A stretch of DNA of 10,546 bases from an uncultured Clostridia bacterium (GTDB lineage Bacteria > Bacillota > Clostridia > Oscillospirales > Ruminococcaceae): assembly GCA_937891895.1 (NCBI GenBank), contig CALATN010000082.1, forward strand, positions 1-10,546, written 5' to 3'. Positions within the stretch are counted from its first letter, which is position 1, and each line of letters starts with the position of its first letter. The position numbers were made by a program, and so were the translations under genes. Of the stretch, positions 1 through 6,314 are shown piece after piece. The notes under the pieces were generated by a model, which saw nothing but the letters and a program-made list of their open reading frames with translations, searched no databases and was not told where the DNA came from.

Positions 1-257
1 AACAGGCTGAACAGCTGGGAAGGCAGATGGTTCAGAGGAAGGTTGAGGAGCTTGAGGCTGAAAAGGAACAGTATGCAAAGCGTAATAAAAATCAGAAAAA
101 TATTATTTACAGCACAGTAAATCACATGGTTGAAAAATTGTCGGGTACTTATGCAAGAATGGATATGGCACACAGGAAAAAAGTACTTGATAATGCGTAT
201 TGGGAGGTTAGAAATGGACAGAGGACCAGAGAGGAGTCTGGGATGGAGATGGGGTGA
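1..257 (+). CDS. 3' end of an unrecognised coiled-coil protein (5' end outside window)
   Basis: The frame is open from the first bases of the window to a TGA at 255-257, giving about 84 visible residues. The Met at 27 has no ribosome binding site and the frame continues upstream of it, so this is the tail of a longer gene. The first half is rich in Glu, Lys and Gln with a heptad-like pattern (VEELEAEKEQ), suggesting a coiled coil. The second half (VNHMVEKLSGTYARMDMAHR) is amphipathic and basic. I do not recognise the family. It ends about 115 bp before the SigD promoter of the flagellin operon, so it is probably not part of that operon. Reading frame confidence is good; function is unknown. 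Confidence 0.6.
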   Translation, partial: QAEQLGRQMVQRKVEELEAEKEQYAKRNKNQKNIIYSTVNHMVEKLSGTYARMDMAHRKKVLDNAYWEVRNGQRTREESGMEMG

Positions 258-315
258 TGCTGACGGTAAGGGAAACTGGCAAAAAGCGACTTCTATGCAG
301 AATGGTATTTATTGA
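214..315 (+). CDS. Possible 33-residue small ORF overlapping the upstream gene's end
   Basis: An ATG at 214 is preceded by GGGAGG at 202-207 with a 6-nt spacer, a very good Shine-Dalgarno arrangement. The frame runs 33 codons to TGA at 313-315 and overlaps the last 44 bases of the upstream gene in another frame. The product (starting MDRGPERSLGWRWGDADG) is hydrophilic and Trp/Gly-rich. I recognise no family. It could be a translationally coupled small protein or a chance ORF; only the ribosome binding site argues for it. Confidence 0.22.
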   Translation: MDRGPERSLGWRWGDADGKGNWQKATSMQNGIY

Positions 316-371
316 TACAGTTATTCCTGTCGCAAAATTTTATAATTTATTTACAAATTCCCCGAAAAAGC

Positions 372-398
372 TAAAGTTTTAAACAAAACTGCCGATAT
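372..398 (+). promoter_or_regulatory. Sigma-28 (SigD/FliA) flagellar promoter
   Basis: TAAAGTTT at 372-379, an 11-nt spacer, then GCCGATAT at 391-398. This is essentially the consensus for the flagellar sigma factor SigD/FliA (TAAA, about 15 nt, GCCGATAT). Transcription should start near 405 and run through the small leader ORF, the Cys-rich gene and the giant flagellin. Expression is therefore expected only after hook-basal body completion, when the anti-sigma factor FlgM is exported. That last point is family knowledge, not visible here. Confidence 0.92.
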
Positions 399-462
399 AT
401 AAGATGTATAGTAATGCCACTCTGGTATTATCCAAAAATTCACAAAAGGAGTTGACAAGCTG

Positions 463-528
463 ATGAAACTGTCCTATAATTTCGACAGACAGGATAGTTA
501 TGCTCTTTTTCGGCTTGAATGGAAATAA
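463..528 (+). CDS. Possible 21-residue leader peptide ORF
   Basis: ATG at 463 with AAAAGGAG ending at 451, an 11-nt spacer; the frame ends at TAA 526-528. The predicted peptide is MKLSYNFDRQDSYALFRLEWK: no signal peptide, no transmembrane stretch, mixed charge. It would be the first ORF on the sigma-28 transcript, starting about 58 nt after the predicted start site and ending 16 nt before a stem-loop. It may be a regulatory leader peptide or a real small protein. No homologue is recognised and coding is not proven. Confidence 0.35.
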   Translation: MKLSYNFDRQDSYALFRLEWK

Positions 529-543
529 ATATTTTATGCCTTT

Positions 544-570
544 AAAGTCTGTTTACTCCAAACAGGCTTT
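544..570 (+). promoter_or_regulatory. Stem-loop in the flagellin operon leader
   Basis: AAAGTCTGTTT (544-554) pairs with AAACAGGCTTT (560-570), an 11-bp stem with one G-U wobble and a 5-nt ACTCC loop. A GTTTTTG stretch begins 7 nt later (578), so it resembles a weak or displaced attenuator rather than a classical terminator. It lies between the 21-codon ORF and the ribosome binding site (AGAGGTG, 591-597) of the Cys-rich gene. Transcript attenuation or mRNA stabilisation are both possible. Confidence 0.45.
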
Positions 571-604
571 GAAGGCGTTTTTGATATGACAGAGGTGAAA
601 ATAA

Positions 605-979
605 ATGGGCGTTGTATATAGGGCAGAATGTAAAAATTGCGGCTACAGTAAAAGACTTTTTGCAGGCGGCGGTCGAAACGATTGTATGACCCCAAAAATT
701 GGCAGGGAGCTTTCCGAGGAAAAACAGGCTTTGCTGAAAGAAATAATTTCCAACGGTGCAAAGCGAGTTATAATCAACCGAATTATCTGTGCCTGCAAGG
801 ACTGTGGGGAAATCTATGCCCTGCCGATTGTAAGCTACACCCTTGACGGTGAACAGCACGAGCTTAAAGGCGATTGTCCGAAATGTTCGTCGGAGAATGC
901 CGAGGCTGTGGAAAATAACGTGCCCTGTCCGATTTGCAACGCTGAAATTACTCTCACGCAGGCAGGTCTGTGGGATTGA
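605..979 (+). CDS. Cys-rich zinc-ribbon protein of unknown function, first substantial gene of the flagellin operon
   Basis: 124 residues. The ATG at 605 has AGAGGTG (591-597) 7 nt upstream; TGA at 977-979. There are four CxxC knuckles: C9/C12, C64/C67 (with an extra C62), C91/C94 and C108/C111, plus an isolated C27. They could build two zinc ribbons, one formed by the N-terminal and middle pairs and one by the two C-terminal pairs. Residues 35-57 between the first two knuckles look helical (SEEKQALLKEIISNGAKRVI). There is no signal peptide or membrane segment, so it is predicted cytoplasmic. The stop codon abuts the flagellin ribosome binding site and the genes are 15 bp apart, so they are very likely co-transcribed and perhaps translationally coupled. 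The family is not recognised; a role in regulation, flagellin handling or metal supply would be speculation. Confidence 0.82.
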   Translation: MGVVYRAECKNCGYSKRLFAGGGRNDCMTPKIGRELSEEKQALLKEIISNGAKRVIINRIICACKDCGEIYALPIVSYTLDGEQHELKGDCPKCSSENAEAVENNVPCPICNAEITLTQAGLWD

Positions 980-994
980 AAGGAGGAACGGTAA

Positions 995-3900
995 ATGAAA
1001 ATTCAGAACAACATAACTGCTATGAATGCAAACAGAATACTTGGTATGAATAAGTCCAACACTGCAAAGACTCTTGAAAAGCTTGCTTCGGGATATCAGA
1101 TAAACCGTTCCGCCGACAATGCGGCAGGTCTTGCTGTTTCCGAGAAAATGCGTGCTATGATACACGGCATAACTCAGGCTGAAAAGAACTGCCACGACGC
1201 TGTGTCCCTCGTCCAGACAGCAGAGGGAGCTTTGAACGAAGTACACTCTATGCTCCAGCGTATGAGTGCGCTTGCCAATCAGGCGGCAAACGGCAGCTAT
1301 GATGACGGCGTTGACCGTGCTTCCTTACAGCTTGAATTTACGCAGATACAGGACGAAATCGACCACATTGCCGAGCATACCGACTTCAACGGTATGAACC
1401 TTTTCGACGGCACAGGCGGTACATACAAGCTTCCAAGCGGAAACACTGTTACAAAACAGCAAAAATACACTGCTGTCGATGCTTCTGCACAGCAGAATAA
1501 CGTTACTCTTGAAAGTGTGCTTTCGCAGAAGTCCGAAAAGCTGGAAAATATTATCTATACCGAAACGGTGTTTGACTTTGAAACAACCCAGTCTGGACAA
1601 TCAGCAAATAACACAAGCAGTTGGAGTCAAACATATAAAGATACCGCAAACGCACTCCAGACTTCGATTGTTCCTCAGGCAGTACAGGCAATACTCAACA
1701 AATATTCAGCCTTTAACTATCTGACAGGGTCAAGTATTGGTATCGGTCTTGAATTGTATTCGGACAGTTCAACCACACTTGCTTCGGTAAGCGTAGCCCC
1801 CGAAGCTTATCAGAACACACAGACAGGTGAAATTTACGCTACAGGAATGACATATAAGCTCAGAGTAAATATGAATTCTGTTGATTTGTCTACCGAGGAA
1901 GGCAGAAATGCCCTTGAATCAACCATTGCCCACGAAATGATACACGCATTTATGGACGAAGCCCTCACCGCAGGTATGCTTGGTATTACGTCAGAGGCGG
2001 TGGACTCATCTCAACAGTTCCCGATGTGGTTTATTGAGGGTATGGCTCAGACAGCTTCGGGTCCGGGCAACTGGGTTCATCACGGCTTGGGTATTACACC
2101 CGACAGCACAACCTCCGAAATCAAAAGTGCATTGGCAGGTGACCCATTGACTTCCTCAGGAAGCAACACCGCCGCACAGTACGGCACAGGTTACCTTGCT
2201 TGTATGTATCTCGGCTACCTTGCCGCAGGCTCGGACGCTAATATCAGCAGCTCAACAGCGGCGGCTTCGGACATTTTAAGCGGTCTTAACAGTATTCTGA
2301 GTGACGTTATCAGCGGTAAATCCCTTAACTCTGTAATCAACGAAATTTCAGGTGGAAAATATTCAACCGCAAGTGCATTTGCAAGCGGCTTTGCAAATGA
2401 TACCGCTGTTCAGAATTTCGTTCAAAGTATGGCACAGCAGGGTTACTTCTCAACCGACTATACTCCGAATGACAGTTGGGTAAGCGATGTCGTCAGCGGC
2501 GGTCTTATCAGCGGTGACCTTTTAAACGCTGACCCATATCCGAACAGCAATTTGTCATTGAACCTTTTTGCACTTGATAAAAACAATACGGAGATCAAGA
2601 ACACATATCCTGACGGGGTAACAGTTCTTTCAGGCGGTACTGTCTCAACAGAGGGCGTAAAGCCTATGGAAAATATGCCTGAGACCCCGAGCAATCAGTT
2701 CGGCGATTTCATCGTAACAGGCGGTACAGAGGGCATTGACTTTGAATATGATGAAGGAACAGGCACTCTCACCGTATTGACAGGAACAGCCCTCAAAATC
2801 GAAGGCACAGGCTCAGCCACAACCGACAAAATCAAAATCGGTGACGGAATAACTGCGAATGTTACTATTAAAAATGTTAATATTGATGTGAGCGGTACAG
2901 ATAATACAGCCGCATTTGGAATAGGCGACGGAGCAACCCTTAACCTTACTCTTGAAGGCTCAAATATACTAAAGAGCGGTAATAGTTGTGCAGGCTTGCA
3001 GGTAGGCGGAACTCTTGTTATTACCGAAAACAGCACAGGTTCTCTTAATTCAACAGGTGGAGAAAATGGTGCAGGAATCGGCGGCGATTATTATGAAGCA
3101 GGTGGTACTATTGAGATTAATGGCGGCACTATAACTGCAACAGGCGGAGGAAACGCCGCAGGAATCGGCAACGCAGGTCTTGACGGTGGAAATGTTGAAA
3201 TAAGTGGCGGTACTGTAACTGCAATAGGCGGAGAATATGGTGCAGGAATTGGTGGCGGTTACGGTTCAAGCGGAGATGTTGATATATCAGGCGGTATTGT
3301 AACTGCAACAGGCGGAGAATGCGCCGCAGGAATCGGCGGCGGTGCTTATGCTTATGATGCAGGCGGAAATATTGAAATAAGCGGCGGTGAAGTAACTGCA
3401 ACGGGCGGAGAACAGGGTGCAGGAATCGGCGGCGGTTTTGATGGTACAGTCGGAAATATTAATATTTCAGGAGGTACTGTAGAGGCGACAGGTGGTACAC
3501 TCATAAATCAATATAATGAAATATACGGTGGTGCAGGAATTGGTGGCGGTTTTGCCGGTAAAGGCGGAAATGTTGAAATAAGCGGCGGTGATGTAACTGC
3601 AACAGGCGGTTCAAATGCAGATGCTATTGGTTATGGTACAGAAGGATCAGGCGACGTAACATTCTCCACAGGTACAAACGGAAATGCTAATATTACCGTA
3701 AGCAACGCAGACGGCGACACCGAAATTGCCGACCTCATTTCCGACACAAGCGGTATTGACGTATGGAGTGCAAAGATCAACGGCGTTCAGTATCCGATTC
3801 CCCCGTCAACAGGCGATTTCACTATAACAGGCGGTGTTTACGGAACTGATTACACTTATGATGACAGTACAGGTACACTTACCGTTCTCACAGACACAGC

Positions 3901-6139
3901 TATCACAATCGAAGGCACAGGCAATGCCACAACCGACAAAATCAAAATTGGCGACGGTATAACCGCAAACGTAACTATCAAAAATGTTAATATTGATGTG
4001 AGCAGTACAAGTGGTGCGTGTGCATTTGAAGTAGGCGACGGAGCAACACTTAACCTTACTCTTGATGGTGCAAATGCGCTAATAAGCGGTAATGATTGTG
4101 CAGGCTTGCAAGTGGGCGAAGGCGAAACCCTTATTATTACCGAAAACAGCACAGGCTATCTTAATGCGATAGGCGGATATTTCGCCGCAGGAATCGGTGG
4201 CGGTTATGATGGTTCAGGCGGAACTATTGATATTAATGCTGGTTTTGTAACAGCAATAGGCGGTATAGGTGCAGCAGGAATTGGCGGCGGTACCAGAGGC
4301 TCAGGCGGAAATGTTGAAATAAGCGGCGGTGATGTAACTGCAACAGGCAGTTCAGGTGCAGCTGCTATCGGTGACGGTAGGAACGGCTCAGGCGGAACAT
4401 TCTCCACAGGCACAAACGGAAATGCCGATATTACCGTAAGAAACGCAGACGGCGACACTGAAATTGCCGACCTTATTTCCGACACAAGCGGTATTGACGT
4501 ATGGAGTGCAAAGATAAACGGCGTTCAGTATCCGATTCCGCTGGCAGGCACAGGCAATATCGACCTGTCAACCCTTACAGGTGACCTTGAAATCGTCGAC
4601 GGCGGCTACAAAATCGGCAATAAGAACTATACATACAGCGGTGACTACACCTTTACGGGCACTACCGATAAAAACATTACCGTTTCAAATGGCGGTACAA
4701 CAAATATCAGCCTTGACGGGGCAACACTGGGCGAATTTGCTGTCAAGGGCAATTCAACCGTTAATATGAATGTGACGGGCGAAAATACTGCCGAATATGT
4801 TCACGTCGAAAACGGCAGTAAGCTTAACATCACAGGCGACGGAACGCTGAATACAAATCAGGGTATAGGCAATGAGGGTACACTCACAAATGACAGCACA
4901 ATCAACAATGACGGTTTATTAGATAATGAGGGTACTCTTACCAACGGCGAAAACGGTACTATTAATAATGGTTTTGCCATAACCAACAAGGGCAGTATTA
5001 CCAACAACGGTGATATCAATAATGAGTCGGGCAGTACGATTAACAACAACACAGGCGGTACAATCACCAACAACGGCGATATCAATAATGAGTCGGGCGG
5101 TACGATTACCAATACAGGCGGTACGCTCACCAACAACGGCAATATTGATAATGACGGTACTGTGAATAACGGTACGACCAGAGCCTCGGGTACTATTAAA
5201 AATAATGGTACGATTGACAACAGCGGCGATATCAGTAACGCTGCCAGGGGTAATATCGAGAATAGCGGCGATATCAATAACGAAAACAGCGGCTCAATCA
5301 GCAACAGCGGTGCAGTTACCAATAAGAGCGGCGGTGAAATTTCCAACAGCGGTGACGTTACCAATAATGACAGCGGTACAATCGCAAACAGCGGCAATAT
5401 CACCAACGAAAACAGCGGCTCAATCAGCAACAGCGGCGAAGTTACCAACAAGAGCGGCGGTACGGTTGAAAACGCAGGTAGCGTGACAAACAACGACGGC
5501 GGCACTATCGACAACAGCGGCACGATTACCAACAGCGGTGAAATCACCAATGCAAGCGGCGGTACAATCGACAACAACGGCGATATCGACAGCACAGGAG
5601 GTACGCTTACAAACAACGGCGAAATCAAGAGCCGTCCCGACAGCAATATCGACGGCACAGTCAGCGGTACACAGCCGACCGACGCTCCCGCAAAGGCTGA
5701 TGGCGAAGATGACGAGGACGGTGACTTTGAGGACGGCGAAAATATCTGGATTATGCAGGTAGGAGGACGCTCAAAGGATACCTTCGCAATGGACATCGGA
5801 AGAATGAACACGAAAATTCTCGGCGTTGACAAGGACAGCGTGAACATTTCAACACAGGCGAGTGCCAATGCCGCAATCGACAAAATCGGCGAGGCGGTAA
5901 ACAAGCTGTCAACCCAGCGTGCAGACATCGGTGCATATCAGAACAGACTTGAACATAAGATTGACAACCTTAACGTGACCCGTGAAAATCTGATTTCGTC
6001 AGAGTCCAAAATCAGAGATACCGATATGGCGGTTTATATGATGGAGTTCACGAAAAATCAGATACTCAACAACGCTGCACAAGCTATGCTCGCACAGGCA
6101 AATTCTCTCCCACAGAGCGTATTGAGCTTGATACAGTAA
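995..6139 (+). CDS. Giant proteolytic flagellin (flagellinolysin type) with beta-helix and Asn/Gly repeat insert
   Basis: 1714 residues; ATG 995 has AAAGGAGG at 979-986, an 8-nt spacer. Residues 1-139 are the flagellin D0/D1 segment (MKIQNNITAMNANR start, QTAEGALNEV, FNGMNLFDG). Residues about 1584-1714 are the matching C-terminal D1/D0 (QRADIGAYQNRLEH, SKIRDTDMA, AAQAMLAQAN). Typical flagellins are 270-500 residues; the extra length is a central insert. It contains, in order: a zinc peptidase domain (about 155-560) with HEMIH at 313-317 and a likely third ligand Glu348 in WFIEGMAQ, as in flagellinolysins; beta-helix/carbohydrate-binding-like module 1 (570-939) and module 2 (940-1182); a beta-rich domain (about 1185-1282); Asn/Gly repeats (1283-1543); and an acidic linker (1570-1583, GEDDEDGDFEDGEN). 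No Sec signal is expected, since flagellins leave through the flagellar type III system. Inferred product: a filament displaying protease and adhesive repeats. The flagellin and HExxH assignments are firm; substrate and glycan binding are inferred. Confidence 0.95.
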   Translation: MKIQNNITAMNANRILGMNKSNTAKTLEKLASGYQINRSADNAAGLAVSEKMRAMIHGITQAEKNCHDAVSLVQTAEGALNEVHSMLQRMSALANQAANGSYDDGVDRASLQLEFTQIQDEIDHIAEHTDFNGMNLFDGTGGTYKLPSGNTVTKQQKYTAVDASAQQNNVTLESVLSQKSEKLENIIYTETVFDFETTQSGQSANNTSSWSQTYKDTANALQTSIVPQAVQAILNKYSAFNYLTGSSIGIGLELYSDSSTTLASVSVAPEAYQNTQTGEIYATGMTYKLRVNMNSVDLSTEEGRNALESTIAHEMIHAFMDEALTAGMLGITSEAVDSSQQFPMWFIEGMAQTASGPGNWVHHGLGITPDSTTSEIKSALAGDPLTSSGSNTAAQYGTGYLACMYLGYLAAGSDANISSSTAAASDILSGLNSILSDVISGKSLNSVINEISGGKYSTASAFASGFANDTAVQNFVQSMAQQGYFSTDYTPNDSWVSDVVSGGLISGDLLNADPYPNSNLSLNLFALDKNNTEIKNTYPDGVTVLSGGTVSTEGVKPMENMPETPSNQFGDFIVTGGTEGIDFEYDEGTGTLTVLTGTALKIEGTGSATTDKIKIGDGITANVTIKNVNIDVSGTDNTAAFGIGDGATLNLTLEGSNILKSGNSCAGLQVGGTLVITENSTGSLNSTGGENGAGIGGDYYEAGGTIEINGGTITATGGGNAAGIGNAGLDGGNVEISGGTVTAIGGEYGAGIGGGYGSSGDVDISGGIVTATGGECAAGIGGGAYAYDAGGNIEISGGEVTATGGEQGAGIGGGFDGTVGNINISGGTVEATGGTLINQYNEIYGGAGIGGGFAGKGGNVEISGGDVTATGGSNADAIGYGTEGSGDVTFSTGTNGNANITVSNADGDTEIADLISDTSGIDVWSAKINGVQYPIPPSTGDFTITGGVYGTDYTYDDSTGTLTVLTDTAITIEGTGNATTDKIKIGDGITANVTIKNVNIDVSSTSGACAFEVGDGATLNLTLDGANALISGNDCAGLQVGEGETLIITENSTGYLNAIGGYFAAGIGGGYDGSGGTIDINAGFVTAIGGIGAAGIGGGTRGSGGNVEISGGDVTATGSSGAAAIGDGRNGSGGTFSTGTNGNADITVRNADGDTEIADLISDTSGIDVWSAKINGVQYPIPLAGTGNIDLSTLTGDLEIVDGGYKIGNKNYTYSGDYTFTGTTDKNITVSNGGTTNISLDGATLGEFAVKGNSTVNMNVTGENTAEYVHVENGSKLNITGDGTLNTNQGIGNEGTLTNDSTINNDGLLDNEGTLTNGENGTINNGFAITNKGSITNNGDINNESGSTINNNTGGTITNNGDINNESGGTITNTGGTLTNNGNIDNDGTVNNGTTRASGTIKNNGTIDNSGDISNAARGNIENSGDINNENSGSISNSGAVTNKSGGEISNSGDVTNNDSGTIANSGNITNENSGSISNSGEVTNKSGGTVENAGSVTNNDGGTIDNSGTITNSGEITNASGGTIDNNGDIDSTGGTLTNNGEIKSRPDSNIDGTVSGTQPTDAPAKADGEDDEDGDFEDGENIWIMQVGGRSKDTFAMDIGRMNTKILGVDKDSVNISTQASANAAIDKIGEAVNKLSTQRADIGAYQNRLEHKIDNLNVTRENLISSESKIRDTDMAVYMMEFTKNQILNNAAQAMLAQANSLPQSVLSLIQ
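2702..4540 (+). repeat. Two tandem beta-helix/carbohydrate-binding-like modules inside the flagellin gene
   Basis: Module 1 (2702-3811) and module 2 (3812-4540) both begin GDFxxTGGxxGxDxxYD, continue with TGTLTVLT and KIKIGDGITANVTIKNVNID, then a Gly-rich stretch, and end with VWSAKINGVQYPIP. The Gly-rich part is built from units of about 25-28 residues centred on (A/G)AGIGGG followed by ISGGxVTATGG. I count seven such units in module 1 (one longer, near 3500-3560) and three in module 2. The pattern resembles right-handed beta-helix, carbohydrate-binding-like domains common in Clostridia surface proteins. Ligand binding is not shown by the sequence. Confidence 0.8.
3661..4539 (+). repeat. 141-bp near-identical direct repeat ending each beta-helix module
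   Basis: Bases 3661-3801 and 4399-4539 align without gaps with 7 differences in 141 (about 95% identity), 738 bp apart. They encode the segment from FSTGTNGN to QYPIP that closes each module. Identity is much higher here than across most of the module bodies, which suggests recent duplication or gene conversion. Homologous recombination between the copies would remove exactly 246 codons and keep the frame. Confidence 0.85.
4841..5640 (+). repeat. Asn/Gly-rich solenoid-like repeat tract (42-bp superperiod) in the flagellin gene
   Basis: Residues 1283 to about 1548 are built from hexapeptides of the form G-x-(I/V/L)-x-N-(N/S) that often alternate with an octapeptide carrying an inserted ESGG/KSGG/NDSG. 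The result is a 14-residue (42-bp) superperiod such as GDINNESGGTITNN. Exact DNA repeats are present: a 32-bp sequence at 5279-5310 recurs at 5405-5436, 126 bp (3 x 42) apart. A shorter pair around 5002 and 5068 is 66 bp apart. The regular hydrophobic position every six residues suggests a beta-solenoid fold. The copy number could vary by slippage. Confidence 0.85.
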
Positions 6140-6160
6140 TACAATAAGAGGGTAATTGAA

Positions 6161-6215
6161 AATCCCCACTATACATTCCTTTGAAACGGGGAAGTATAGT
6201 GGGGTTTTCTTTTTG
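6161..6215 (+). terminator. Intrinsic terminator of the flagellin operon
   Basis: CCCCACTATAC (6164-6174) pairs perfectly with GTATAGTGGGG (6194-6204). The stem extends inward by TTCC/GGAA across one bulged base, and a T-rich tail TTTTCTTTTT follows at 6205-6214. It starts about 22 bp after the flagellin stop. The stem is flanked upstream by an A-run (6159-6162), so it may also work weakly on the other strand. Confidence 0.93.
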
Positions 6216-6270
6216 TAACAGAAAGGGTTGTGATAAAAGAATTCAGTGTGCTTGATATTATTAAAAATAA

Positions 6271-6314
6271 AACAGCCTTGATATCAGGTAGAAAATCCTG
6301 TTATCAAGGCTGTT
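6271..6314 (-). terminator. Intrinsic terminator of the integrase gene
   Basis: AACAGCCTTGATATCAGG (6271-6288) pairs with CCTGTTATCAAGGCTGTT (6297-6314), 17 of 18 positions, with an 8-nt loop. Read leftwards, it is followed by TTATTTTTAA (6270-6261), a T-rich tail. The right arm overlaps the integrase stop codon (6313-6315), so the terminator begins within the gene's end. Confidence 0.85.

Noticed and set aside
542..1246. 234-codon minus-strand ORF over the Cys-rich gene and flagellin start
   Set aside because: Both genes on the plus strand have strong coding and ribosome-site evidence; the antisense product is low-quality, with no recognisable domain.
4841..5640. Regular repeats considered as a CRISPR array
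   Set aside because: The repeats are coding, contiguous and diverged without unique spacers of constant length; they continue the flagellin frame.
4858..5928. 356-codon minus-strand ORF opposite the repeat tract
   Set aside because: It is an antisense shadow of the Asn/Gly repeats, has no ribosome site, and encodes monotonous Leu/Pro/Ser repeats mirroring the plus-strand codon pattern.
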